Origin: Sistotremastrum niveocremeum HHB9708
Taxonomy: Eukaryota; Basidiomycota; Agaricomycetes; Sistotremastrales; Sistotremastraceae
Direction: 5' to 3'
NCBI GenBank assembly: GCA_001630475.1
Contig: KV419396.1
Location: 806,001-870,000 of the forward strand
DNA length: 64,000 nucleotides
The notes beneath the pieces are model-generated. The model was given only the letters and a program-made list of their open reading frames with translations, ran no database searches and was not told where the DNA came from. The translations under genes and the position numbers were made by a program. Shown here piece after piece: positions 38,642 through 51,018 of this stretch (its first letter is position 1; every line of letters starts with the position of its first letter).

Positions 38642-40279
38642 TTATGATAGGAAACCACGAATGGCACCTCCTACGTTTTGAACGTCCAGCCTATGTCCGA
38701 GGTTAGCTTATAAGGAGAGGTCCTCGCAAAAACAACCACGTACAAGAACGTATCGTGTCCCCAGACACCACCGAGCTCAAAGTAGCTCACTCTTTTGTTT
38801 CCAACCATTTGAAGAGCACTTGCCAATTCACGCTGCTGTTCGACGGGGAAGAGAATATCGGATTGAACCCCAAGGATGAGGATGGGAGTCTCAGCTAATG
38901 GAGTCAATCCACTAGCGAGGTCACGCATATGCGAAGGATTTGTATGCGAGATGGCAGAGCGAGGATAATCATCTCTGGGTGTATGTCGGAAGTCAGAGGA
39001 CGGAATCCGCAGAGCCTCTAGCGAAGAAGCGGTCATGTCAAATAGATCCATAGCTTTTGAGATGTAGATGAGGGAGTTTGCATCGTATTTGAGGCAGAAT
39101 TGTTCACCCTGAACAGGCGGAGACTCAGAATGATGTGATAGTGGATGAAGAATATCCATACCTGGTGGTCAAGATAAGTTTCGATGAGGAAATCCGGACA
39201 TAATGCAGGGGAGCGGGGAACGGAGGGGTCAGAGTTCGGCAACTGTCTCGTCTGGCGACCGAAACGCTGATCCCACTCCGGACCAGATCTATAGGTAATG
39301 GTTGCGATTTCTGTATAATATGAGAAAACAGACGGCGTTCATGACAAAGTATTCTCACGTCTTGCCAATTTCATCCCGGCATGTGGAGGGATGCTATCAT
39401 AATAGAAGCCATTATTCCAGTTGGGATCAGCCATTAGCACTTGGAGGAAATCAGGGTAATTCAGATAGAATATTAGTCAAATTGCTTACCACTTCGCTGA
39501 GCAAATCTCATCGCGATGCTGGACGGACTGCTTCTCGCAGTTCCACTAATGCTAACCACCTTGCCGACCCTCTGAGGGTAAAGCCAGGCTGCTGCGAGAC
39601 TCTGCATGCCACCCATTGACGAGCCAACGCTTGCATATAGCTTGTCTATGCCCAAATGATCCAAGAGTAGAAACTGAGCACGGACCATGTCGAATATTGA
39701 CAGAATCGGGAAGCGAGTGGCGTATGGTTGTCCCGTCATAGGATCAATAGAAGAAGGTCCAGTAGATCCATAGCAACCTCCAAGAACATTTGTACAGATG
39801 ATGAAAAGTTCATTGGTGTCGAGGGCTTTATGTGGACCAATGAATTTCTCCCACCAGCCGTCTGCTGCATTCGTTTGAGTGGAAGCAGCATGAGACGAGG
39901 CTGAGAGACCCGTATGTAGGAGAACAACATTGGACTTGTCTGCATTGAGACGACCCCATGTTTCGTAAGCAATATCGAACGATGGTAGCGGAGGTGCGTA
40001 TGTTAATTGGAAGGGATGGGGATGATGAAACGTTGAATATGAAGACTTGAGAGGTCTGGCGTATGGCGGTTCGGGACCAGATTCTGAAGGGGTGCCTTCG
40101 GTGCGCTGCTGCACAACGGAATGAAGGCGGGCATTGCGCGCTGCATGCGCATCCACGCAAGGGAATGAGGGCTTCAGGTCATGGACGGTGGCAGTGGCGG
40201 CTGACGCCAGGGACCGACGAAGAGGCGGGATGCGCGAGGCGATAGAGAAAGGGCGGGCGAGGCGGGCGACGGCGAGCAT
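38642..40279 (-). CDS. Serine O-acetyltransferase (homoserine acetyltransferase fold), mitochondrial
   Basis: A 477-residue alpha/beta-hydrolase acetyltransferase. Exons (minus) are 40279-39490, 39439-39359, 39310-39162, 39108-38744 and 38690-38642. Ser221 lies in the nucleophile elbow VGSSMGG; the Asp and His of the triad fit QSDILFP and WGHDTFL. The first 30 residues ([20 protein letters not shown]) look like a mitochondrial presequence. The segment [14 protein letters not shown] is typical of the CysA/Cys2 group, which acetylates L-serine for cysteine synthesis, and not of cytosolic Met2 homoserine acetyltransferase. I therefore favour serine O-acetyltransferase; homoserine as substrate remains possible. 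Product release to O-acetylserine sulfhydrylase would follow. The CorA gene diverges 182 bp away. Confidence 0.82.
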
Positions 40280-40342
40280 GAACGCACGAAACTCAGAAAA
40301 GAAATTTGTAACATTGTAATTGGTGTCTCGGGGTCGAAGGCG

Positions 40343-40360
40343 ATGGCGTGCTCGATCTAA
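40343..40360 (+). other. Possible uORF 1 of the CorA gene
   Basis: ATG GCG TGC TCG ATC TAA, a five-codon upstream frame that ends 101 nt before the CorA start codon. Whether the transcript includes it is unknown. Confidence 0.35.
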
Positions 40361-40432
40361 TCTCTGTTTGGTCTTGTTTGCGTGTGCGCTCTCAAAGTTT
40401 TGCTCCCGACGCCGGAGTTACCGCATTTATCC

Positions 40433-40441
40433 ATGAAATAA
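40433..40441 (+). other. Possible minimal uORF 2 (ATG AAA TAA) of the CorA gene
   Basis: A two-codon upstream frame ends 20 nt before the main ATG at 40462. So short a spacing makes it likely to be in the leader and able to reduce initiation at the main start. Confidence 0.4.
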
Positions 40442-40461
40442 GCATCGACGTCGACGACGCC

Positions 40462-42888
40462 ATGTCTGCCAACGACAACGTCTCTCCCGCCTCGCCGTCG
40501 CTGCCAATAAGAGTCGAGACGAATGGGCCGCCCCGTCGAAGGCCCTCGTCGTCGTCTGAAGAGCTCGCTCATGCGCCGCCCACTTCTTATTCTCATGTCT
40601 CGCCGACGCTGCAGCGCTCCTTCGACCCTGAGGAAATACTGGAGAGACAGCGTACCATGGACGCTGATTCTGCGATGCAGATATCTCGAGCTAGGAGTGG
40701 AAGCGTAGCCTTGCCACACCCTCGAACGTCTCCCATTTTATCCCATTCTCCTATTGACGACGCTCGGTTTTCCATGCACATGCAGCATGAAACCAATGAT
40801 TCTATACGTCCTCAAGAACATTATCCTGGTCATGAAACCCTCTCTTCGTTTGCACCAAGCCCTGTCGGCGTCGCTACCCCCTCCAACGAACCAGATAATA
40901 TCATGGAAACACTTAATGCCCCTGCAGAGACCGGCCTGCACGCCGCCCTTCCAATGTACCAACCCAATGTCTATCGCTCGAATTTTGATTTCTCCATGAT
41001 GGAGGAATTTGCGACTGACGAACGGTCCCGACTGGGCCTTGCGTTCCCAGTTCGACCACTGGCTTCCGAAGTTCGTCGAAGACATTTATCCAGCCAAGGT
41101 ACCAACGCGTTAGAGACCATCGACGACAACCCAGTACTCCTCGAGGATGGGTCGGACGACGTATTTGGAAAGTTGCGACAACGGAAACTAAGTCAGAGCA
41201 ATCCTACTCCCCGAGTAAGATCTAAGAAAATGGCCCTCTTCGAGGGATCATCGGGGGCCCCTCCACCATCACTCCTTTATCCATCCACAAGCGCACCAAA
41301 CGTCACATTCGAAGAAAACACATCCTCTCGACCAAGGCTGAATCCCTTGCGCACTGATTCAGGCCATGATAGACCATACCGATTTTCATTTTACTCCAAC
41401 TCTCTTCCCTCTACCATCCATGCCCGGAGTCTGTCTGAAATTCCAGGCCCCGGGCAATCTTTCCAGGAATTGTTCACCGGCGTTGATAATGCTGATCAAC
41501 TCTCGCACCAAGAACCTCCATCGAGCAAGATGTCGAAAGTACCCTCTCAAGCCACCAGTGCTGGAGCGCAGCCAGACCACTTGAAGGAGAAAAGACCTGG
41601 ACCTTTGAGCTTGAGCGGTCCCAACTCAGACCCGGAAAGTCATACATGGTGGCTTGACGTCTTACAGCCTACGGACGACGAAATGCGGATGCTTTCCAAG
41701 GTCACACTCAGCATGTGTAATTTCCCTTTCGCTCATGTTTTGTGCAGGTCTTCTCCATCCATCCCCTTACCACTGAAGATATTCAAATGGAAGAAACGAG
41801 AGAGAAAATCGAACTTTTCCGGAATTATTATCTTGTTTGTTTCCGCGGGTTTGATCAAGATCAGTATAGCCCGACCTACCTCGAGCCACTCAACATGTAC
41901 ATCATCGTTTTTCGAGAGGGTATCCTTTCCGTGAGTCGTTGCATACACTCTACCCAAGGTTTACTTGCAGTGTTGAGCCTGTATCTTACAGTTCCATTTT
42001 CACGCAACCCCACATCCCCAGAACGTCCGGAGACGTATCAAACAACTTAAAGACTATATTTCTGTCACCTCGGATTGGATATCATATGCACTTATTGATG
42101 ACATTACGGACGCATTTGGGCCATTAATTCAAAGCATTGAATACGAAGTCGACAGCATCGATGAGCTTGTGCTTATATTAAAGGACACCGAGCAAAGCGA
42201 CATGTTACGGAGGTAAGATAATCACCTTGCCGGCAGTGATATACTGTTTTTGACATCTTTCTGATAGGATCGGAACATGTCGCAAGAAAGTCATGGGGCT
42301 GTTGAGGTTGATGGGTAACAAGGCTGATGTCGTCAAAGGATTGGCAAAACGATGCAACGAAAACTGGAGCGTTGCACCAAAATCAGACATTGTAAGGTGT
42401 TCTATACAACCAACATAGATGATCGCCTGACCTTGTTCAGGGCCTGTATCTTTCGGATATACAGGTAACGCTTCCCGAAAAACAAATACTCAGTACCTGA
42501 TCAAATTTCTTCAGGATCATTTGATTACCATGACGCAGAACCTCAACCACTATGAGAAAATCTTATCTCGTTCACATTCGAATTATCTTGCACAAATCTC
42601 TATTGAGATGACCGATGCGAATAACCAAATCAACGACGTTTTGTCAAAGCTTACTGCATTGGGTACTGTGTTAATTCCCATGAATCTTATTACTGGTGAG
42701 CACACAGAATATCTCCTCCATACCCAAGGACCAATATCACTCTTCCAGGACTCTGGGGGATGAATGTGCACGTGCCTGGGCAAGACATCCAGGTAGGATA
42801 TACGTGGTTTTTCTCCATCATTGGAGCCTTAGCTGGCTTTGCTCTTCTCGGCTCCTTCCTGGCTTACCGAGTCCTTGTATCTAGATAG
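40462..42888 (+). CDS. CorA-type Mg2+ transporter (ALR1/MNR2-like)
   Basis: A 703-residue divalent-cation transporter of the CorA superfamily. Exons are 40462-41700, 41748-41930, 41992-42212, 42268-42391, 42441-42464, 42515-42695 and 42749-42888. A long Ser/Pro-rich N-terminal region (residues 1-390) precedes the CorA body: WWLDVLQPTDDEMRMLSKVF, HPLTTEDIQMEETREKIE, SDWISYALIDDITDAFGPL, and the stalk helix up to two C-terminal membrane helices (about 641-658 and 677-698). The signature GMN is at residues 661-663 (LITGLWGMNVHVPGQ). Yeast members sit in plasma membrane (Alr1) or vacuole (Mnr2); this one cannot be placed from sequence. Exon 5 is a 24-nt microexon (GLYLSDIQ). Two short uORFs precede the start. 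Confidence 0.92.
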
Positions 42889-43042
42889 AGTTTCTATGCC
42901 TGTCATTCTGCATCAAAACCTCATTCATAGGTGCATAATATATCATACACAGTGTTAGAATATATAGATATGGCCGCGAGTACGAACAAAAACAATAATC
43001 CACGAAAGCTACAACGAACAATACTAGCAAACACAGCAGTGA

Positions 43043-46000
43043 TCAAGATGATTTAATAGCGGGAGGAGCGTCTCCTGCAAGTGAACGCCCTGGTTCTTTG
43101 ACGTAAAGACGCACTCGAGGACTAGCGCTAGGAGGAGCTTCGGAAGGAGGAGTAGAGATGGCGTTCGGCGGTGCCAACTCTCGATGGGTAGTAGGTGGAA
43201 AAGCTACAGGCTCTGCACCATTGCGTCCTGGTTGGGGGATACGAGGTCCCGAGGAAGGGTCCAGGGCTCGCGGCGACTGTGTCACCGCAGATGCCTGTTT
43301 CCCGTTTTCACGTGGTGCAGTTGCTACCGTTTTGATTGGCGGAGGAACTGGCTGCGTGTACATAGCCTGATGCTGAGCTGAGTGCCATTGAGTGACACCG
43401 GCCATGCGATTGTTCGTTGGACTTGTCTGTCCGGTCGCATGGCTGTCTCCATTGGGTGTGTGGCTGTAGTGCCTGACGCCGTTGGCAACAACGGGGTAGC
43501 GAGGCATAGTCCAGGCTGCCCAGGTAGTATCCATCGTGCCATTCGCACTACGCATGGGCACGCCATTTGTAATTGGGGTGATACTCGGTCGCTTGGTGGG
43601 GCTACCTGTGTTTGGTGAGTGGGTGTCAGTAGCCTTGCGCTTGCCCAGCAATGTATCGCCATTTGTCGCATGAGGGCCTGCAGATTCATTGGCGGTCCAC
43701 ACAGGCGTCGGCATTTGTGACGCAGCCACGGGCGTATGATTGGGCGTATGAGAGGGAGCCGGCAGGCCGGGATGATGACTGTGAATTGACATGGGTCAAG
43801 GCGGTATATTTTGGAACATACAATGAAACGTACGGGGGAACGCTTGTGAATGGGCCATTTCCACTGTGGGCCGGCATGATACTTTCAGGACTTCCAGGAA
43901 TAAATCGAATGAGTTCGATGGATATCGTTGGAGCTGTCGGAGGCGGCAATTGTACACGAAGGAGCTCTTTGCTGAACTTTTCCAGACAAAGCCTTACGTC
44001 CACATACATAGCAGGGTCAGTATCCTCTGATTGTTTTGGTGAGTCACGGCGAATAGAGTCTCGGTTAGCCACAACTTACCTTTGTATTTGACTCTTATTT
44101 CCGCTGTTGGATAAGGCTTCAGCTTTTTCAGAGAGCAAAGAGGGCATTGGAGCCGTCCATTCTCACTCTTTGATCGATCAAAGAGTACGCAAGGCTCGTG
44201 GTAAATGCGATGGCATAATTCACACTCGACCTTCGGGTACTGAGCGGCCTCCGGCTTTTTTCCACCGCAAACGCATCTGGTCCCATCTTCCCAATCCTTA
44301 TCGACGTCTGAGCCAAAGACGAATTTAGGACGACGGCGTTTCTTTGGTCGGAAGATTGCAGGTTGGCTAGCAAGGATACGATGCAATCCCGCCAAGTCAA
44401 GACCATATGATACTTCAGGGTTGGGAGAGACAGCGAAGCCAATTCTGAATAATTTGCGCATATAGTGACGCACTTGCGGAATAAATTCCGGCCGATGATT
44501 GGTAGCCGCGAAGGCTAGGAATGCGCTGATCAACTGAGAAAGGCGATCCACACGTGAAACAATGGTTTCTAGTTGTCGCCAAGCCGGTGAATAATTTTTA
44601 GTAATTTCAGGGGCACTTAGAAGAATGGTGGGGAGGAAACAGTAGTGGTAAGTACGTTCTTTGTGCAACGTACCATTCCAATGGTGGTGATCGCAGAAAG
44701 GACAGGATCCTCCTTTGAGCACGCAAGGCCCATGGAATCTGGCATAACAGTGGTCGCATTGCACAGCGTCTGAAGTTACGCCAGGCGGAGGCGGACGGAC
44801 TGGCTCAAAACAGATGCAAGTTTGGAAATCGTCTTGGGGAGGAGTATCGTCATCAGGCTTAGTTGAGGCCAATACATCATCGAGTACGGGTTGGCCATGT
44901 CCACCTTTGTGTTCAGCACAGTACCAGGGCAGCCGCTCCATCCACAGTTCATGCGATTCGAGTTGCGCCTCGAGTTTCGTAAAATTAGGAAGTTGGAACT
45001 TCTGTAGATGTTCTCGCGCATACTCTCCCCATTTCCGCATGGTGTCAAAGATCTGCGAATCTTCGCGGTTCTGATAGCGGTTTTTGAGGACCGCTTCGGA
45101 ACGCTGCTCGAGATCCGCGGCGAAATCTGCGGTACGGCGCAGCTCACGAATCGCGGGAATGCTGAACTCCTTCTCGGCTCGAGTCACGAGACGAATGGCT
45201 TCCTGCACTTTAGGGAGAGGAGTGTCATCATCATCTGGATGAAGCCACTGCAGTGCTTGCCGTTCAAAGTCTTTGGCCTTCGCTCGGATAGCTCGAAGCT
45301 TATCGAGAACGGCTGGGTCAACGGGAACATTGGACTCCGGATTTTCGAACTCGTCTAGCTCCTCTATAGTCTTCAAGGGTTGAGCGAGGACACGTGCAGC
45401 TTTCTGATCCCAATCGTCTCCCGCGTTTTGTTTCGCCAACAGCACCTTCATATACTGATTGTCGGCGGGTAATTCGCAGGCCCGAGCGCGAGCCAGAAGG
45501 TTGCGAATTTCGTCAAGAGTCACCGCGGCGTCGTCAATATCAGCCATGTCCTGTAAAAGTTTGTGCCTCATGACAATTCTCTCGAGATCCTGTACCTCTT
45601 CGAGGTAGATGTTCATAGATGATGCTTCGCTGATCACAGTATCGCATTCTTGTATTGGCAAGTCGGCATCAGAATCGTCCTTGGCAAGTTGCAAAAGACG
45701 TTGCGATCTTGTCTTCAAGTCCTCGGCTTGCGACGCCAGGCCTCGCAGTAAGGCAATCTCGGGACAATCAAAGCCAAGGCCATCAACTTCGTCGAGAAGC
45801 TGATAGACGTCCGATAGTCTGCGTTCGGGCTTCTCAAGAGGCTCTTCGACGGGCTCGAAGCGAGGCGTAGAATCGACAGCCGAAGTTCGACCTTTGGCTT
45901 TCCGAGGACGCTTGCGTTTCCGGACCGTCATGTTATTGACGGATTCGACCCATTCGTTAGCCTTCTGTACGAATTTCCGAAGGGAAGGAAGCTCTGGCAA

Positions 46001-49000
46001 GCGATAATTGATTCGCTCGCCTTCCGCAAGAAGGGCTCGAAGAAGACGAAGAAGAGGTCTCGACGACTCTCCGAGTGTTTTCTGCAGCTTGGCCTGCCAA
46101 GCTTTGGGCAACATAGCTCGTTCTTCAACTTTCGAAAGGATGTCAGTGAGTTCGTCATCCATGAATCGGAGATGCAGTGTCCGATCGGCAGGTGAGCAGG
46201 AACACAGTTCATCTGAATGGTCCAGACAAACCCCCCGGACGCTACACTGACAGGATATCTGGGATAGGTAGCAGAACACATTGCATACACTGCACTGGGA
46301 CTGTTCTTCTGTGCGGTCACTGTCGTCGTGAACTTCGGTGATACCCGGGATATGGGCTCGGATTTCTTCCCGACGTCGGAATTCACGGTCGACCATCTCT
46401 TTCAGACTATCGTAGAGCCTAGGACACATTGAATCAAATGATCGTGCTGGCACAGAGACATTGCGTACCATACGGCCGTTTTGATCGACTGTGAATACTG
46501 GGTGATCGTAATAAGTAGTTCATCGTGAGAGAACACGGGCAGTTTGCGATGCTCTTGATACCGCTGGACGCATGCTCTGCCGTGTGGCAACCAATCTGGC
46601 AAGGCAAAATTGACAGCCTCGTTGAAGTTGAACTGGATTACAGGTGAATAAATTTATAAAGAGATGCCGGAGTAAACATACCCCATGATTAAAGCCGCAA
46701 TGATATGCCTTCGGTAGAGTAATTACAAATTCGCCAGCCCGCTGATTGCAGCCGTAAACTCTGACGCCGGCTTCTCGCAGTCTTCCCGGGTTCATCAGGG
46801 TCACTAGCTGGAATAGCAGATCCGGCTGGGCTTCGAAGAGATCTGGAGCCTCTTGTCTGATAGCGGCTTCAAACTTCTCTGCGTCGTCTCCCGGAATACC
46901 GTACCACGTCTTGGTTTCGCCCCAATGCACTGCAAACGATAAGATCATCGCGTTAATGATACTCGCCTGGTTCACTTACTGAAGTTTATGCTGTATGTGT
47001 AGTGATCCTAAGGTCCGAAGGTGAGTCGCAGAAAAGCAATCCGAAGGTGTGAAAAACAAACCTCGTTATGCCAGCAGAACGTAGAGAAAATCATCCCAAC
47101 ATAAGTCCAAGGTACAGTCATGCCGGAAATATCAGACTTGATATAACGCAACAGCGAATCTGGGTTAATAGGCATATTGTTGAGATTCCAGCCATCTCGC
47201 GAATATGGCTCCGTTGGATGAGTTTCTAGGGAAGGCATAGCACTGAACACAAAAATTGGCCCCAAGTACTATGCGCATAGGAGGAAAAAGTGCTGACCTG
47301 CCATGAGTCGTTGAATGAACATCCGCGCCATATTCTATTTCCACTGTCTCATTTGGAGTCTGAACGAGTCTCCAAAACTCGCGCTCCACATCTGACTCTG
47401 AAACGTCAGTGTTCCCGATCTTGTTGACCAAATCACCGGGAACATGAGGTTGCTTGGGAGGATGTCGCTCAAACCACAGTTTTCGGAACGCAAGATCTCT
47501 AGCATGAAAACTGGCTAATGTATGCTCTTCCCCTTCATCGAAACCAAAATCGTTCGTTCCGACTAAGCAAGTCGTGCAGAACCACTGTCCACGAGGAATG
47601 GCAGTCAATGGTGGATCTAAACAGAAGATATGGAAGCCTGCAGACAAATCAGATTCAATCGCTTATAGAGGGACTTATGGCAAACACACCGCAATCACAT
47701 CCATCACAAAGCAGCATCTCGGTCCCACGGTTAGACTTATGGCAAATTTCGCACGTTTGCTAAGGCACATGTGAGACGGAGCACCATGGTTGTCTCGTAT
47801 TCTTACCTCGCCTTTCCGCACATGAGCGCTCTTTTCCACGTTCAAGGATGTCAAGCCCTCCGAGACGCCCTTACTATCTGACGCGCCTTTGGCGGGCTCA
47901 TCTTAAGTGGGAGTTGGAACCGAGCGACATCGGATGCAATATAGTGTTACGTACCTTCATCCATTGCATTGTTAGTCTCAGCTTTCTCTTTTCCCCTGCG
48001 AGATCTACTTGTTCCGTTCGCATCCTTTATATCAGCATCGTCGGGAGGCTCACTCAGAGGACTCGATGAGGTAGATAGTGGACTGGAAGGGGGGATTTCG
48101 ACGGGTTCCGAGAGTCTCTCTGAGCGGTTTATGGGACTATCAGCTTTAGCTGACACCGAGTGACTCATTCGACCAGGCTTTTGAATGTTCTGATGAGTTT
48201 TCAAGCGAGGGTTTTGGGTTCGACTCGAGACAGGCGACATAGTCGGGGAATTGCGGACTTGCTCGGAGAACTGTTCGAACGGCAGGATCACTCTAGTATA
48301 TGCATTCTTGAGTTGAGCAGATAACCCAGGAATTCCTGTATAACCCAATAACCGCCCGAGATCACCCCATTTCTTGTTGCGAGTGACCTAACATATTGGG
48401 TGAGGAAAGAACTCGTGGCAGCAGTACCAGCGCATGTACGCACAGCTTCATAGCCACCCAACTTGGTCACTTCTTTCCTCAAGAGCCAGAGATCGACGGG
48501 CTTGTGATTGATAGTTGGAATGGACATTCGTGAATGTCCTTGTGTTTTGTGATAGCGATATAATTGTTCCAGGAAATTAACCTTGGCTCTAGCCGCGGCT
48601 TCGATTTGATTCAGTCGTTGAACACGTGTCTTGAAGCGAAAATTCTAGATAAAAACGTCAGAAAGGGACACACGAAGAGAAGACTGATTTGAGACATACC
48701 TTAGTATCGGTCACAAAAGGCATCTTCCATCCTGCAGGAGGCACCACTTTACAGATTCCGAAATCTTTGGCGGTGGCGGAGATTGAATTAATATAGGCCA
48801 TGGGGTCCTTGAACTGCTCAGGAGTGGGACGAAAGGTTGGACAATCCTCTAAACCAAAAGGGCGAGGGGGGTTAAGTGATACAACAGGACTTTCCATTTT
48901 GAGCGATTTCATGTCAAGATCTGGTGGTACAGTGACGGGAGGGAGACTCGTGAGTGATGAGAACGGCTCTGAGGACGGCTCTTCCGCAATTTCGACCTCT

Positions 49001-49350
49001 TCGTCTGACTCGCCTGGCGAAGTCGAACGAGTCTGAAGTGCAGCAATAGCGTCAGTCTTTGATTTTCGAGGTTGAGGTGCCCGTTTACTGGGACTCTGGG
49101 GCGATGCGAGGGATGGGGGAGTTGAGTCCGCTTTATTGAACGGAGTCGAACTGGCATTCTGATGTTGCTTAGGGGTGGATCCAGATGGCTGAACACTCTG
49201 AGCAGTGCGGGAGCTCGCTCTGGTGGTTGGGGGTGAGTCTTTATCTGATGTTGATGGGATAATTCCGCCACTGGAAGTACCCGAAATCTCTGCAGAGGCG
49301 GCCAGATCTTTGCGACTTTTCCCGGGCGTTCTGGGAGGCGACGGGGCCAT
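43043..49350 (-). CDS. KDM5/JARID1-type histone H3K4 demethylase
   Basis: A predicted 1892-residue nuclear demethylase. Exons (minus): 49350-48700, 48644-48444, 48387-47955, 47901-47807, 47759-47690, 47637-47298, 47242-47062, 47007-46980, 46929-46682, 46632-46469, 46418-44080, 44026-43834, 43778-43043. Domain order matches KDM5: JmjN ([18 protein letters not shown]), ARID ([15 protein letters not shown]...GYTGIPG), PHD1 from residue 461 ([19 protein letters not shown]), JmjC with iron ligands His655/Glu657 (WHNE) and His743 (YHCGFNHG), 88 residues apart as in human KDM5A, then C5HC2 zinc finger, long PLU-1 helical region, PHD2 (near 1338) and PHD3 (near 1515), ending in a Pro/Ser-rich tail. 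The catalytic ligands are intact, so activity on H3K4me3/me2 is expected. The start at 49350 was chosen as the first ATG opening the Ser/Pro-rich N-terminus; an in-frame ATG at 49518 is less likely. Confidence 0.92.
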
Positions 49351-49747
49351 GACGATTGCCCTATCAAGCGAACCGCCTCGAGCCAAAGCCTCAGAGTCGG
49401 ATGCTCGTCTGTTCGCAGGAGTGCAGGGCGGGGATTGAAACAACAAGCAAACGAATGACCAACTCCGCTCGCAAGATGCAGACGAATTCGGCGTCTGGAT
49501 CAGTTTGTAGTGTGGCACTTGATTCTAGCAAGATCGTGAATAGACATTTCATGTACATTACGTTAATAGTAATACATGATCTAACTCCCCAGAACTGCAT
49601 CCGAGACATGCCTTTTTGTCGCCGCCTTGCAACAACGTTCAATTGTTTTTGTCGGCGGATGACTCGGCACGCCACTGTTTTGTCGGATCCGTGAAAGGTA
49701 AACAGGGCCAACGCTTCGCCTGAGCGATCCGCTCGAGTTGTGCGCAA
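49351..49747. other. Intergenic region, KDM5 promoter and THOC7 3' flank
   Basis: 397 bp between the KDM5 start and the THOC7 stop codon, both genes on the minus strand. It must hold the KDM5 promoter and the THOC7 3' UTR. I see no other gene or repeat in it. Confidence 0.5.
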
Positions 49748-50891
49748 TTATTCCTCTGGAGGTTCCGATAGTTCACTGCTCTGATCACTGGCCTCGCCTT
49801 CTTCGAGATCTTCCTTGATTCGTTTTTTGAGCTTGTCTCGCGGTTCTTCGGAGACTTCGCCCATCTCGATATCTTCTCTCTCCTCTCCTTCTTCTGCGGT
49901 CGTAGGGGACGGTGCAGCTGATATGCTGGCAGATGATTCATGAGCGCGTCGGAGAACGCTCTCGCGCAATGGAGTGATACCCGAGACACCGGTCGGTCGA
50001 AAGGGTTGGGCGAATGGATTCAAAGAGGTCGACGCGACTGACACATCGTCGGTCGCAGAGTGTTCGCCGTCTCGCGCACTGTCTGGATCCTGTTCGCTGG
50101 CGTCTTCTGCATCCATCTCCACGGTCTCTTCTTCAGGGACATCTTCTCGCCCCACTCGATTCGCAAATTGGATCTCGGATAGGACTCTGTTTAGTCGTTC
50201 TCGCCGTGTTTCCACATTCTTTTTGAGTTGAACTTCATCCTCAGCAATAGAAGAAATTTCAGCCTCTAGACTTTCGATCGATCTGGTAAAATATAGTTAT
50301 AACTAAGCAGAGTTTCGGTATGAATCCACTCACGAGACCAATTCTGCCCTGCTGGGTAACGAGTTGATCTTTTCAGCAACCTGATCATATTCCATCTTTC
50401 TGCGACGAAAGAGTTGTGCCTCCTCGAGAGTGACTTTGAGACCCGCGATCTGTTCGGTCTGAGTAATTTGTTCCTGCTCTGTGCTCCGTCAGTATGATCG
50501 TTCCGCCTGACCGATAAAGGCTGACCTATCCTTTGCTTCTCTCTATGATACTGTGCAATTTGTCTGCTCTCCGCATTCCACACCGTGAGACTACGACTGA
50601 GAAGCAAGTGGTAAGAGGACAGTTCGAGTAAGAACGCCTCGCGTGCTTCCTCAAACGATGAGAAGTTCGCATTCCCGGTGGACGACGCGAGGCTTGAGAA
50701 TGTGTGAAATTTCTTTGCAAGTCGTCGAAGAGGCCGTTCGTCGATATTGACTCGCGACTGGATGAGAGCCTCTGAATGGCTGTCAAGTAACGTTTTCCGT
50801 GAACTCAAAGCGCTGACCTTCGTCCTCCGGTGCCATCTGATATTGCGACATGATTTGAACGCAAATCAAAGACGGCTTTGTTTTCTGCCAT
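49748..50891 (-). CDS. THOC7: THO complex subunit 7
   Basis: A 335-residue subunit of the THO/TREX complex that couples transcription to mRNA export. Exons (minus) are 50891-50818, 50779-50526, 50478-50334 and 50282-49748. Family core: ALIQSRVNIDERPLRRLAKK, FHTFSSLAS, FLLELSSYHLLLSRS, AQYHREKQRIEQEQI, then coiled coil FRRRKMEYDQVAEKINSLPSR and IESLEAEISSI. The C-terminus is acidic (EEGEEREDIEMGEV and a DLEEGEASDQ end). I chose the ATG at 50891 because the phase of the first donor requires that frame; an ATG in another frame at about 50848 would not join correctly. It is divergent from the Laa2-like gene (127 bp). Confidence 0.88.
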
Positions 50892-51018
50892 ATATTTAGT
50901 GTTCTGATATGCCTGAGACAAAGAAGACGTACCGGTCGACGTTATGCGTTCTTGGAGCTTGCAGTGGAAGTTGCCGGAAGCCAAGGCTCAGTCCTAAGTA
51001 CAGTCGTTTGGACTTCAA

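Noticed and set aside
43043-43792. Pro/Ser-rich frame as a separate gene next to KDM5
   Set aside because: A phase-2 GT-AG intron joins it in frame to the KDM5 C-terminus, so it is the last exon.
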